Below, piece by piece: positions 16,722 to 26,041 of a DNA stretch of 64,000 nt. Origin of the DNA: Halobacteriovoraceae bacterium (GTDB lineage: Bacteria > Bdellovibrionota > Bacteriovoracia > Bacteriovoracales > Bacteriovoracaceae); assembly GCA_002712005.1 (NCBI GenBank), contig PASP01000005.1, positions 111,708-175,707 of the forward strand, written 5' to 3'. A program made the position numbers and the translations under genes. The first letter of the stretch is position 1; each line of letters opens with the position of its first letter. Under the pieces are notes generated by a model. That model was not told the origin of the DNA and searched no databases. It was given only the letters and a program-made list of their open reading frames with translations.

Positions 16722-17747
16722 CTAGTAGCGCATAACCGTAGAACCCCAAGTGAAACCTGAGCCGAAAGCGGCCATGGCCACTGTCATTCCTTTCTTAAGA
16801 ACGCCTGCTTTTATGGCATCTCTCATTCCAATAGGAATAGTTGCAGCAGTGGTATTTCCATAATTTTGGATGGTATTGAAAACCTTATCTGAGGAGATTC
16901 CCATCATTTCACCGACTTTGTCGTTAATTCGTAAATTGGCCTGGTGAAAGAGAAAGAGATCCACATCGTCTACCGTCATCTCCTGCTCTTTAAGAGTTTG
17001 AGTCAGTGAGCGAGACATGCCTTTTACAGCATGCATGAATACCTGCCTTCCATTCATATAGGGATAGTGAAGTTTCTCTTCCATCATCTCTGGGCTTAGG
17101 CGATGCGAAGGTCCGTTACCCGTCCCAGGTGCCGCCACCCAAAGCTCTTTGGCATAGCTACCATCCGCATGAAGATTATGACGAAATAATTGGGAGTCCT
17201 CATCATTCTTGGCTTCTTTTGCCGTAAGAACAACCGCACCAGCCCCATCTCCAAAGAGAACGGAAACATTTCTTCCCTCAGGACTTAAATCAAGACCTTT
17301 CGAGTGAACTTCAGCACCAACTAGAAGTATATTTTTAAATTGGCCGGAGCGAATAAGAGCATCGGCCATGGAAAGACCATAAATAAAGCCTGTACACTGT
17401 TGACGAATATCAAAAGCAGCAATTCCTGGTAAATCAAGTTTGGCCTGAAGAAAACATCCTGAACCTGGAAAGTCGTGATCAGGGCTAAGAGTGGCAAAGA
17501 TAATACAATCAATATCCTTCTTATCGATTCCCGCTTCACTAATCGCTTCTTCAGAGGCTTTTACGGCCAAGTCAGAAGTACCGATATCGCCTTCAACCCA
17601 GTGCCTTTGAACAATTCCTGTTCTTTGCTGAATCCATTCATCAGACGTATTGAGCATCTCTTCGAGATCAAAGTTGGTGAATACTTTTGGAGGAACGTAT
17701 GCCCCTACCCCAATAATCTCTGCTCTCCTATTTCCTTGATTGCTCAT
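16722..17747 (-). CDS. fabH: 3-oxoacyl-ACP synthase III (KAS III)
   Basis: 341 residues. The Cys-His-Asn triad is visible as Cys118 (IRQQCTGFIYGL), His268 (FHQANLRI) and Asn298 (NYGNTTAATIPI). The N-terminal IIGVGAYVPPKVFTN and the C-terminal AFGSGFTWGS match FabH. It condenses acetyl-CoA or another acyl-CoA with malonyl-ACP to start fatty-acid synthesis in the cytoplasm. It is monocistronic, away from the plsX-fabH-fabD cluster, so it may be a secondary FabH or a paralogue used for special starters. Confidence 0.92.
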   Translation of the reverse strand: MSNQGNRRAEIIGVGAYVPPKVFTNFDLEEMLNTSDEWIQQRTGIVQRHWVEGDIGTSDLAVKASEEAISEAGIDKKDIDCIIFATLSPDHDFPGSGCFLQAKLDLPGIAAFDIRQQCTGFIYGLSMADALIRSGQFKNILLVGAEVHSKGLDLSPEGRNVSVLFGDGAGAVVLTAKEAKNDEDSQLFRHNLHADGSYAKELWVAAPGTGNGPSHRLSPEMMEEKLHYPYMNGRQVFMHAVKGMSRSLTQTLKEQEMTVDDVDLFLFHQANLRINDKVGEMMGISSDKVFNTIQNYGNTTAATIPIGMRDAIKAGVLKKGMTVAMAAFGSGFTWGSTVMRY

Positions 17748-17823
17748 AATTTCATCCTTATTTTCATTTTTTATTTTGAACTTATTTAGTCTATAGTGAA
17801 TCTAATATTAACTTAATGATAAA

Positions 17824-17843
17824 TGAGTCAGGGCCCTAGCTCA
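17824..17843. promoter_or_regulatory. 20-bp imperfect palindrome in the fabH/MAPEG divergent gap
   Basis: The sequence TGAGTCAGGGCCCTAGCTCA has a perfect AGGGCCCT core and TGAG/CTCA outer arms, matching its reverse complement at 16 of 20 positions. It sits 38 bases before the MAPEG start. It is a candidate operator for a dimeric regulator, with no direct evidence. Confidence 0.3.
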
Positions 17844-17881
17844 AATAATTTTCCTGATGAATATCAATAAGGGGTTTAAAA

Positions 17882-18274
17882 ATGTTAGTCATCACACCAT
17901 TTTACGCAGCACTTCTTACTCTCTTTTACATCATCTTAAGCTTTAATGTGATTAGAAATAGGTGGCGCTATAAACAAAGCTTAGGCTCTGGAAAAGAAAA
18001 ACAACTCGAAAAGTCTATTAGGGCCCATGCCAATTTTGCAGAGTATGTTCCTCTTGTCATTATTATGATGTCCTTTCTCGAGCACGGTAAAGAGGCAAAT
18101 GGATGGCTTCACTTCTTTGGGATTGCTCTTATTATAGGACGTTTATCTCATGCAATTGGAATTGGGCTTCAAGCTCCTAATGCTCTAAGAATTGTAGGAA
18201 TGTTAGCGACTTTTACTTGTTTATTGGGAACTTCTTTTAAGTTGATCATTCTCTGCTTACAAAATGGTTTTTAA
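17882..18274 (+). CDS. MAPEG-family membrane protein
   Basis: 130 residues, the typical size, with four hydrophobic segments. The signature RAHANFAEYVPLVI (about residues 48-61) and the later GRLSHAIGI match MAPEG (membrane-associated proteins in eicosanoid and glutathione metabolism; YecN/YidY-like in bacteria). The bacterial role is poorly defined, with some members being glutathione transferases or peroxidases. It is convergent with the pseudopilin operon, and the two stops are adjacent. Confidence 0.88.
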   Translation: MLVITPFYAALLTLFYIILSFNVIRNRWRYKQSLGSGKEKQLEKSIRAHANFAEYVPLVIIMMSFLEHGKEANGWLHFFGIALIIGRLSHAIGIGLQAPNALRIVGMLATFTCLLGTSFKLIILCLQNGF

Positions 18275-19294
18275 TTACTGATAACAACGGAAGGAGCAGT
18301 GGACTCCTTCCCCTCTTAAATACTGAGAAACCAGCTCCCATTTCCCTAAGGTCTGTTCAGCTTCAATGGCACGAGCCCAGCAGATTCCAGGACTTTTGAA
18401 AGTGTCTCTAACTTCACAGAATTGAAAATCTTCCCTAGTGACATGGGTGTTCACTTCCTTGCCCTTAGGAGAAAAGTCAAAATCACGATAAGAAGTAACA
18501 AGCTCTTTGTCTTGATCAAGGACTTCCCATTCTCCATTATCATTGCACCAGTATAGGTGGTCTTCATCTTTGCGATAGGAAATCAATTCTTTATATTTCT
18601 TGTCACAGTGAATATCTTCTCCAATTTTTATTCCACCTTTCACCACTAAACCTGCTTGGCCTATCTCATTTATCCTTTGAGATTCAGAGGAAACTAGAAC
18701 TTGAGAACTATTGGCCTTTATAAAATGCTCGGCTTTAGATTTAGAATGACTCCATAGTTTCTTACCATCATTATTTCCTAGGGCTCCATTTATACCCGGC
18801 AAAGAAAAACAGCTTAGTATGCGATCCATTTCATTGGTTTCCACGTGAAGCGGAAATTCAAAAGATACTTTCTCAGACTTGCTTTCCTTTTCTCGAAAAG
18901 TCAGCTTCACAAGAGTCGTTCCCTTCTCCGTTCCCAATTCCGGAGCATTTCCATTGAGTTCAATTCTCTCTAGAAGAATATTGGACTGACCATAGGCAGG
19001 TTTACCTCCTACATGGACACGGTATTCAACTTCTCCTTCTCCTTGGTTTGCCGAAAAGATATGATCAATTGTTTCATAGAATGCACTCTTATTCTCAAAG
19101 GTTAGAGCGCACGCCTTCTTATTCGATAGAATCGTTTTAATCTCATCTACCATATTAAGGGATTCAAAATAGAGACTTGAGGATTTCCCAACTTGAGTTT
19201 GATTTTCAAGAATTTTAAAACCAGCAACAATAAGTCCTGTTAGAAGGCCCATACTGATCATAACTTGAATGATAGAAAATCCTTTATCTTTCAT
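18275..19294 (-). CDS. Prepilin-like protein 3 of a three-gene operon
   Basis: About 339 residues from the ATG at 19294; a GTG one codon earlier is also open. The N-terminus MKDKGFSIIQVMISMGLLTGLIV fits a type III prepilin signal: short charged leader, Gly before Phe, then a hydrophobic helix. The usual Glu at mature position 5 is a Gln. The C-terminal third holds GGIKIGEDIHC ... YWCNDNGEWEVL and ends with CSFRCYQ, a Cys-rich pattern shared with the other two proteins of the operon. It overlaps the preceding gene, indicating coupling. It is probably a large minor pilin or pseudopilin with an exposed C-terminal domain. Confidence 0.78.
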   Translation of the reverse strand: MKDKGFSIIQVMISMGLLTGLIVAGFKILENQTQVGKSSSLYFESLNMVDEIKTILSNKKACALTFENKSAFYETIDHIFSANQGEGEVEYRVHVGGKPAYGQSNILLERIELNGNAPELGTEKGTTLVKLTFREKESKSEKVSFEFPLHVETNEMDRILSCFSLPGINGALGNNDGKKLWSHSKSKAEHFIKANSSQVLVSSESQRINEIGQAGLVVKGGIKIGEDIHCDKKYKELISYRKDEDHLYWCNDNGEWEVLDQDKELVTSYRDFDFSPKGKEVNTHVTREDFQFCEVRDTFKSPGICWARAIEAEQTLGKWELVSQYLRGEGVHCSFRCYQ

Positions 19295-20081
19295 CACTTT
19301 CCATTTTTTTTAAATTACTCAAAGTGAAGACACGTCCATCTTCCAGAGAAACTTCACCTCTTTCTTTACATATTTCCCATCTATTCTCGGATGCATTCCA
19401 AAAAATCATTCCCCTTTGATCTCGTGAGCAAGGAATCACACTCTTATGAACGAAGACTCCTCCTTTTATATTGAGGGTTCCAATATTTTTATCTGAATTA
19501 ATCTGCAATGATTTCATTTGAGTAAGAAGTCTATTTCCTTGTTCCTTCCAAAGATCTTTTCCTTCTGAAAATGGGTTTAAAGAGCATTTTGAAATAGAGT
19601 AATCCTTAAGCTTTGTATAAATTTTGATTTCTCTTACAACCTTACCTAATTTCTGGCCGCGATCAAAAACGATCTTTAAATAAGTCATACCTTCTCTACG
19701 ACGATTATTCTTTCCGATAGGATCTAAGCGATAAGAAGAAACTTTAATCCCTGTTTCTGAAGTCATCTCTTCAGAATTTTCATCCGTGGGATAAAGGGTT
19801 GTTATATCTTGTGAATCTTTAGCGTACATACGAATTGAGCTTATTTTATCTGAATCAAGACTTAGGCCGGAAAAGTTCTGGGTACAAGAATCACCTCTTA
19901 AGGCCTGACGTATATCGAAAACTATCGAAGTTAATTCAACATCCTGATTCGACTTTATGACAATCTCTTTTTGTTTTTCTAGCATTTGCCATGAAAAGAA
20001 AATCAGAATAATAAGAAATCCAAGCGATACTATAGCTTCAACAGTCGAGAATCCTTTACTCGAGCTTATCTTAATCCACAC
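19284..20081 (-). CDS. Prepilin-like protein 2 of a three-gene operon
   Basis: 265 residues from a GTG with GAGG about seven bases before it. The leader MWIKISSSKG is followed by FSTVEAIVSLGFLIILIFFSW, a classic prepilin site with Glu at mature position 5. The rest is a globular domain. Near the C-terminus, LNIKGGVFVHKSVIPC ... WNASENRWEIC repeats the layout of its neighbours (Gly-Gly strand, Cys, then Trp-x-Cys/Glu). The start overlaps the first gene by 11 bases and the end overlaps the third by 11 bases. This one keeps Glu5 and could be the member that pairs with the filament. Confidence 0.8.
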   Translation of the reverse strand: MWIKISSSKGFSTVEAIVSLGFLIILIFFSWQMLEKQKEIVIKSNQDVELTSIVFDIRQALRGDSCTQNFSGLSLDSDKISSIRMYAKDSQDITTLYPTDENSEEMTSETGIKVSSYRLDPIGKNNRRREGMTYLKIVFDRGQKLGKVVREIKIYTKLKDYSISKCSLNPFSEGKDLWKEQGNRLLTQMKSLQINSDKNIGTLNIKGGVFVHKSVIPCSRDQRGMIFWNASENRWEICKERGEVSLEDGRVFTLSNLKKMESDER

Positions 20082-21057
20082 AGCTTACCTCACATTCCAT
20101 AGAGGTTGCTGAGTCTGAAGTAAAGGCCCTTACTTCAAACTCTTCCATAACATTATCGCCTAACCTTCTAATCTCACATCCATCAGATATTAAGTCCTTT
20201 TTAAGTCGAGAAATAAAGCAATGTCGATGTTTATTGGTCTTAATGACCTTAGCTCCCGCTCTAGTTATCCCAAGAGTATAAGAATTCATGTGATCAGTTC
20301 GCAGTCTTTGCTGTCCAAAAGGATACCAGGCTCCATTCTTACAATAGCGTATTCCTTTTCCTCTAATATTTTTAATGACTCCAGTCATATCACTTGAACA
20401 TTGGGTGAGGTCACTTTCAGGCTCTAGATAAATCCCTTTCTCCAGTACGACCCCTTCCCCTTCTAATTTTGCATCTCCAATATGGAGAGTTTCAAAACGA
20501 GTTTTTAGAGTTTCATTTTCAAGAACCCAAGGTCCTTGAGATTGGTTTAAACTAAAGTCAGCTACAACTTGGCAATCAACAATCGATTGATTCTGATCCC
20601 ACTGAATATCCAAGGGAATTTTTTTTTGAATCACTACGTCTTTTAGAGCATAGGTAATTTCCAATTGAGCATCTTTTCCATCTATACGATTTTTAAGTTC
20701 ATATCTTTTAACCGTCACGGGCTCTTCAAAAAAGACCACTTCATTTTCTTGGATTTTCTCCCTTACAGGAAAGAAAGAATCTTTGCGTGAAGGGGTTTTC
20801 AAAGACGTAATCTCTCCCTTAGCGATTCCTTTTCCGATGAGAGATTCCCGACAATTTTTGTCTTGTGCTAAGAAATACGAAATTTCTTGATGAAGGTAAT
20901 TGACCAAATATTTTCCGTATATATCTTTGGCCAGCTCTTTTTGCTCACTTGCTAGCTTTAATCCCACTAAAGCAAGACCAGCAATAGCTGTAGAGGCCAA
21001 AATAATCTGGATATAACTACTTCCCTCTTGCTGGTAAAATAAGCGCTTTATAAACAT
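20071..21057 (-). CDS. Prepilin-like protein 1 of a three-gene operon
   Basis: 328 residues. The leader MFIKRLFYQQEG is followed by SSYIQIILASTAIAGLALVGLKL, a prepilin-like site with Ser at +1 and Gln, not Glu, at +5. The C-terminal third contains LEKGIYLEPESDLTQC ... GIRYCKNGAWYPFG and ends in CEVSCVD, parallel to the two other genes. No strong ribosome site precedes the ATG. A 91-bp divergent gap separates it from the lipoprotein at 21149. Loss of Glu5 is known for tip pseudopilins such as GspK, so this may be a tip subunit, which is inference. Confidence 0.75.
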   Translation of the reverse strand: MFIKRLFYQQEGSSYIQIILASTAIAGLALVGLKLASEQKELAKDIYGKYLVNYLHQEISYFLAQDKNCRESLIGKGIAKGEITSLKTPSRKDSFFPVREKIQENEVVFFEEPVTVKRYELKNRIDGKDAQLEITYALKDVVIQKKIPLDIQWDQNQSIVDCQVVADFSLNQSQGPWVLENETLKTRFETLHIGDAKLEGEGVVLEKGIYLEPESDLTQCSSDMTGVIKNIRGKGIRYCKNGAWYPFGQQRLRTDHMNSYTLGITRAGAKVIKTNKHRHCFISRLKKDLISDGCEIRRLGDNVMEEFEVRAFTSDSATSMECEVSCVD

Positions 21058-21148
21058 AGAATAATTATAACTGATTCATTAAGTTTAAGTAAAAAAATCT
21101 ATTATATTCACCTTTGTAGAATCCTAATTTTCATCCTAGAATATTCCT

Positions 21149-21667
21149 ATGAAAACAAGCTCTCTAACCTTTTATATCTCTCTTATCACTCTCTTTATTA
21201 GTGCCAGTTGCGCTACCTCAAGGCCTCCTAAAACTAAGAAGACCTATTCTTCAGAAGTAGAGCAAGAGTTTAAAGATATAGAATACGATCAAAAGAGAGT
21301 TCTAAATTATTACCGAACTTTGCGAGAAAAGAACTGGGATGAATATAAGAAAGGACAAAATACGAAAAGACGTCGTCCACGTCGCTATCAACGGCCCAAA
21401 CGTCGTAGCCAACCTCAAAGATCAAAAACAGTAAGGAAAGTTGTTCCGGAGAAACCCGCCTTATCAGATGCGCGAGTGGAAGAACTTAATATCGAAATCC
21501 AACAAAATCTCGATTATTTTTGCATGAAAAATAGAAAATCATCTCGTTTTTCTAATCAACAAGATTGCAAAAGCTACACTGAAAATATCTTCGATCAATG
21601 TAAGCAACAGCACCCCGTTTACAGAGATCGCTCTCCCGTTCAATGTGTTAAGAATCGATTGAACTAA
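21149..21667 (+). CDS. Small lipoprotein with an Arg/Pro-rich middle
   Basis: 172 residues. A signal with lipobox ISASC makes Cys20 the likely lipidated residue. An acidic-to-charged helix (SSEVEQEFKDIEYDQ) is followed by a strongly basic segment (about 72-97, many Arg, Lys and Gln). A C-terminal domain contains four Cys (FCMKNRK, DCKSY, QCKQQ, QCVKN) that could form two disulfides. I recognise no family. It is divergent from the pseudopilin operon and may share its promoter region. Confidence 0.65.
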   Translation: MKTSSLTFYISLITLFISASCATSRPPKTKKTYSSEVEQEFKDIEYDQKRVLNYYRTLREKNWDEYKKGQNTKRRRPRRYQRPKRRSQPQRSKTVRKVVPEKPALSDARVEELNIEIQQNLDYFCMKNRKSSRFSNQQDCKSYTENIFDQCKQQHPVYRDRSPVQCVKNRLN

Positions 21668-21697
21668 AAGAGGAAATTCATTCTTCCTTTTATAAAA
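21666..21697 (+). terminator. Weak Rho-independent terminator
   Basis: AAAAGAGGAA (21666-21675) pairs with TTCCTTTT (21684-21691) with one bulge, directly at the stop of the lipoprotein gene. The T-run is short. Confidence 0.4.
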
Positions 21698-21863
21698 GTA
21701 AATATATTTGCAATTGTAAAATTTGAAGATTTTTTGACTTTATTTTGACTTTCTTCTTTTAGTAAATCCAGTTTGTGCTAGAATAAATTTATATCAAGTT
21801 GAGGACATTCTCACACACCGGTTCCATGGTAAAAAGGAATTTTGTTATGGAATCTTTTATTTT

Positions 21864-22526
21864 TTATCCTCTTCTAAACGTTAAGTTTATTCTCTCATTT
21901 GTAATTTTCTTAGTTTTTGCAATTTGATGTTCCCAATGGTCCTGAAAGGGATGGGCCATATAAAGTAAACTCCCGTTTTCCAAAAGAACCTTTTGATCCA
22001 TTCGAGTTTCTCCTCTACGACGAAGTCCAAAATATCTTTCAGCTCCCAAGCTCAAACTCGCGATATGAATCGGTCTAATGAGTTCTTTCTCATTATCTCT
22101 ATGCCAGCCGTTGCTATCTTGCCCATCACGATAGAGATTACATAGAACACCATTAAATTCTATTTTCAAAAAGTCTGAAATCTCTTGTCTGACTTTTTCA
22201 AGAACGGCCGGCATTCTCTGTTTCTTAAGGGTGATATTAGAATATTGATAATCAAAATCACCATACCAACAATGAAATCTTGGAATCAAAAATTCTTTTC
22301 CAAAAATTTGAATGGGATCTTGGCGCCATGAAAGTTCAGACTTAAGCTCTAAAAAGAGAGAGTCACATTCATCTCCCGAGATGAATTCTTGGTGATAAAA
22401 GCACTCTCCATTTTCAGATATTATTTTCTTCACGACATGATCATAGGAATAATGACCAAACCTGCGACCTTTTCCAAACTGTGAGTGGTTTGCATAATGA
22501 ACCTCCGATTTAAAAGTAGAGAGCAA
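21864..22526 (-). CDS. alkB: AlkB-like 2-oxoglutarate/Fe(II) dioxygenase
   Basis: 220 residues. The Fe(II) ligands are visible as His142 and Asp144 in WHRDNEKEL and His200 in HWEHQIAK. The 2-oxoglutarate-binding Arg lies in RINLTFRR (212 and/or 218). LYRDGQDSNGWHRDNE and SLGAERYFGLRRR match the ALKBH2/3-type branch. Such enzymes demethylate 1-methyladenine and 3-methylcytosine in DNA or RNA. It stands alone, without ada or other alkylation genes nearby. The symbol indicates family, not proven orthology to E. coli AlkB. Confidence 0.85.
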   Translation of the reverse strand: MLSTFKSEVHYANHSQFGKGRRFGHYSYDHVVKKIISENGECFYHQEFISGDECDSLFLELKSELSWRQDPIQIFGKEFLIPRFHCWYGDFDYQYSNITLKKQRMPAVLEKVRQEISDFLKIEFNGVLCNLYRDGQDSNGWHRDNEKELIRPIHIASLSLGAERYFGLRRRGETRMDQKVLLENGSLLYMAHPFQDHWEHQIAKTKKITNERINLTFRRG

Positions 22527-22622
22527 GGCGAATTAGGCCTTGTCTGATACTCTCAATATGGGGTTGAATCCATAAAAGTCTAGGGGCTCTTAATAAGATC
22601 AACTCACGACTAAGTTAGACAA

Positions 22623-23132
22623 CTAACGATTACCGTTAATCTCTCCATCATCATCATAGGAATAATTCTTAGCTCTCTGATGATTGGGCTTATTCTTTCT
22701 CCCTTGGTGGGAACGTTGAGAATCATTCCTATTTGGCCGAGAGGCTACATTTCCGTTGGCCCTCTTTTGACCAGGAATTCTTGATCCTCGCCCTTGAGGT
22801 TCTTTGGAGAAGTCTTTTGTTTGGCCAAAGTAGCGCTTGAACATTTTCTTCTTAGACATATCCGATTGTTGAGTCACACGAAAGCGATCATCTATCATCA
22901 ATTTATCTGCACAGACTAAGCATATCCACTCAGCTTCAGTTGTAGGCATATTGTGTTTGTAGCGCTCAACATCGGGATGAATGAGACTACAATGTTCACA
23001 GAAGTTTCGAGTAACCTGATGTTTCTCAGATTGCTTAATCTCCCTTCCCTTTGCAGATTGGCGATGGTTCTCCATTTTATTGGATCGAAACCCTGCTTCC
23101 ATTAATTGTTCTTTCAAACTTTTCTTGGCCAT
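22623..23132 (-). CDS. Small basic zinc-ribbon-like protein
   Basis: 169 residues. The N-terminus MAKKSLKEQLMEAGFRSNK resembles the start of DUF2058 (YaiL-like) proteins. A four-Cys group (CEHC ... CLVC, about 45-78) could bind zinc. The C-terminal 60 residues are low-complexity and rich in Gly, Arg, Asn, Gln and Ser (GRGSRIPGQKRANG, RSHQGRKNK), as in RNA-binding tails. No signal peptide is present. I infer a nucleic-acid-binding role, but no family is certain. Confidence 0.6.
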   Translation of the reverse strand: MAKKSLKEQLMEAGFRSNKMENHRQSAKGREIKQSEKHQVTRNFCEHCSLIHPDVERYKHNMPTTEAEWICLVCADKLMIDDRFRVTQQSDMSKKKMFKRYFGQTKDFSKEPQGRGSRIPGQKRANGNVASRPNRNDSQRSHQGRKNKPNHQRAKNYSYDDDGEINGNR

Positions 23133-23311
23133 AGATCTACCTCAAAATCCCGTTACATTTGTCTGTAAAAATGTGGCACCATCTTATCAAAGAAATATAA
23201 ATCCGAAAATCTTAAATTGTAATTCCAGTCACTTATAAAATGAGACAAGGTTTTTCCTTTAAAAGCAACAAATTTACTCAATTATTCCTATCAACCTCCG
23301 ATAAATAGATT

Positions 23312-26002
23312 GTGAAAGCTTACCTGATGGTAGTGAGTCTACTTTTCCATTCATCGATGGGTATGGCCGGGGGTCATGCTCTTAGCCTATCTAGAGAAGC
23401 CTGTATACCTCTTCAATGTGGCCAAATGGCAAGACTTCGTCTCAGCCACACTGGAACAGAGAAATTATTAAGAATAGGGATTGATACTATTACAGATAAT
23501 TTTGACTTAAAAGATTTGGCCAACGAAGCCCTTGATAAAGAAGACTTTCCCTTTCAATTCAATATTGGTTCAGAAGCGTCTCAAATATCCGCTCAAATAG
23601 ATGACCTTACTTTTAATGCCATTGAGTTTGGCAATAGTGAGGTTGATGTTGAGGGAGACAATATTCATGTATGCGTTCCTGTGGAAGAAATGGATATGAG
23701 TGTTGATGCCCAATTGGATATCAAAGGGCACTCCACTTCCCATAAAGGGGCTAGGGCCTTCGTCAATCCAGATTCCCCTTCCAAACCAAAGGTCTGCTTT
23801 AATGGCGAGATTGGATTAGACGGACAAGTAAAGGACTTAGTTCACATAGAAAATGATGTTCCTACTGATATCGGGCTTGAAACAAAAATGGCCATGCTCG
23901 ACATGGATTTAGAAAATGCTGATGAAGATGAAATTCTATTCACTTATATGTCTCTCTATTTTATGGAAGACAATCTTGATCTTCCCCTAAAATTTGATTG
24001 GCTCTCTATGTCCAGTTGGCAAGATGTCTTCACTCTAGTGGGAGATATTACGCCTGAGAATATGAAGAAAATGATGGACATGGACCTTATGAAAAATAAG
24101 CTTAAGGAGATTAAAGGTAGTCTTCCTCCTCGCCCTAAGTCGGATCGTCCCGAAGAAGGTCTGGTGAATTACTTAGGCAATTTAAAAGTGGATCTTAACT
24201 TAGAGGAAAATACGACCAAAGAAAATCCAAATGCAGATTATCTAGATCAGGTGTGGAATATTTGGAAAGAAGAATCAGAAGCAGAAATGAAGGCCGCTCC
24301 TGCCGAGGAGCCTGCCGGTGGACTTTATGGTTTATGGAGAAAAGCTGCCGATGCAGTTGTAGGTTTTAAAGACGATGTCGTTCAGTCTGCTCAAACTTTA
24401 AAAGACGGTTTTCTTCAAGCGAAAGCTCATCAGACAGAGGAGCTCATTCGATCTCGCTTTCTTCCCTATTTTCAAGAATCTTTTAATAATAGTGTTTCTG
24501 CCTCAGCACCAGTCATGGGTGCCTTGGCCAAAACAGCAGAAAAACATTTGATTCCTTTGGCCAAGAAGAAGGCCAATGAAGCCATTTCTAAACTTCAAAA
24601 CGCCTCTAATTTTGGCTCCATTACTCGTACAGAATTAAGTCGGCCATTTATCAATGCCCAAGACCTAGTAGATAGAGAGAGCTTAAAACGAATACAACAA
24701 TCTATGAATATGAGTAATTATAGTATTATTTCCAACCAAGTTCGAAATATTCGAGATATGCCCAATAAAGATCATATCATTGAGCAAACGGATAAAATTC
24801 TCCGCAATATTAGTCACTATGTTGATAGTGTAAGTTCCAATAGCTCAGATAGAAATGCTCAAAATTATCTTTCTGAAACGTTAATCCCCTATCTTGAGCA
24901 ACTAAGAGATAATATGTACTACCAAACGGGTGGTCATATCCCGAAAGATCTCAAAGATAAGACCTTACAACTTATTCAGGAGACAAGGGCAAAGTCCGCT
25001 ATTGTGGCAGAGAATATTAGCTACCGAAACAGAAATCTTGAACTTGAACTTTCCACTCGCTGGTTTAATGAATTATCCGGTGGTCCAGAAGTCACAGTCG
25101 CAACTGAGGAGCTTTGTGCTCAAGGGGTGGGTTCCATTGGTGAATCGACTAAAGTTAATAATGAAGAGCTACAATCCTATGACCTCTCGGGAACTCTCAA
25201 TATTGATGCCGTTAACGCTCTCTTAGAAAAGCTCGCAAAAGATGGTCAATTTGATTTTTGTCTCCACAATGGTGAAGTTCAAACCTGCTCAAGTGTAACA
25301 GGGAACTATAATAATCGCTGTCGCTTTGAGGATCCTCCTAGAGTCACTTGGAACTCATCAAGTCAAAAACATGAAATAAAATTAAGAGATCTTCAATGTG
25401 AAACTCGTATATTAAATGCTCAAGAAAAATGTGGCATCGGTGAAAGACGCTCTAAAATTCCAGTTCTTGGTTTCTTTGTGAACGCCTTGGGAAGCCTTGC
25501 AGGAGGTGCCTGTAAATTTATTTCAGATCAGGCCGATAATGTGGTCACCGGATCTATCGGTCAAAATTTAGTGGATGTCACTGTAGAGCTTGAACCTGAA
25601 ATTTGTGGAAATAGTGTTTGTATGGAACCGCATTTAAAAGACTCTAAAATTGTTACGGATATGGAAAATGTAAATCCAAACCTAGCAAGTATGATTGGTA
25701 AATTGGTTGGTATTGTAACTTCTCCCATTACCGATGTTGTGAAGAATGAAATTGTAGATGATGCACTTATGACTTTTGTAGAATCTGAAGTTTCTCAACC
25801 CCTTAGGGCACCAATTGGTATTTATCCTCAAAAAATCGTTTCAGAAAGAGGTCGTATCACCGTTCTCTCTAATATAGAGCCAGAAGAAGATTTAGGTGAT
25901 TTCTTTGCCGAGTGTGTAACAGGTGGAACAAATTGTAATACAGAGCACTTCCTCAATATAGATGCTGGTCATCAAAGTGAAAGAAGACCTAGCTCTCCCT
26001 AA
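23312..26002 (+). CDS. Large exported protein of unknown function
   Basis: 896 residues from a GTG. A signal peptide (MKAYLMVVSLLFHSSMGMAGG) covers about the first 20 residues, and no strong ribosome site is visible. The N-terminal third is beta-rich and acidic with scattered Cys (ACIPLQCGQ, VCVPVEE, VCFNGE). Residues about 260-580 are helical (QTEELIRSRFLPYFQESF, DQIRN-like heptads). The C-terminal third again has Cys pairs (FCLHNGEVQTCSS, CGNSVCMEP, ECVTGGTNCN). It ends near RPSSP without a membrane anchor. I recognise no family. Its size and the duplicated beta-type halves suggest a periplasmic or surface protein. It is followed 39 bases later by a small Cys-rich gene. Confidence 0.65.
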   Translation: MKAYLMVVSLLFHSSMGMAGGHALSLSREACIPLQCGQMARLRLSHTGTEKLLRIGIDTITDNFDLKDLANEALDKEDFPFQFNIGSEASQISAQIDDLTFNAIEFGNSEVDVEGDNIHVCVPVEEMDMSVDAQLDIKGHSTSHKGARAFVNPDSPSKPKVCFNGEIGLDGQVKDLVHIENDVPTDIGLETKMAMLDMDLENADEDEILFTYMSLYFMEDNLDLPLKFDWLSMSSWQDVFTLVGDITPENMKKMMDMDLMKNKLKEIKGSLPPRPKSDRPEEGLVNYLGNLKVDLNLEENTTKENPNADYLDQVWNIWKEESEAEMKAAPAEEPAGGLYGLWRKAADAVVGFKDDVVQSAQTLKDGFLQAKAHQTEELIRSRFLPYFQESFNNSVSASAPVMGALAKTAEKHLIPLAKKKANEAISKLQNASNFGSITRTELSRPFINAQDLVDRESLKRIQQSMNMSNYSIISNQVRNIRDMPNKDHIIEQTDKILRNISHYVDSVSSNSSDRNAQNYLSETLIPYLEQLRDNMYYQTGGHIPKDLKDKTLQLIQETRAKSAIVAENISYRNRNLELELSTRWFNELSGGPEVTVATEELCAQGVGSIGESTKVNNEELQSYDLSGTLNIDAVNALLEKLAKDGQFDFCLHNGEVQTCSSVTGNYNNRCRFEDPPRVTWNSSSQKHEIKLRDLQCETRILNAQEKCGIGERRSKIPVLGFFVNALGSLAGGACKFISDQADNVVTGSIGQNLVDVTVELEPEICGNSVCMEPHLKDSKIVTDMENVNPNLASMIGKLVGIVTSPITDVVKNEIVDDALMTFVESEVSQPLRAPIGIYPQKIVSERGRITVLSNIEPEEDLGDFFAECVTGGTNCNTEHFLNIDAGHQSERRPSSP

Positions 26003-26041
26003 GAATTGTCGTTATGTCCTAATTATTGATATATTCCTGCT

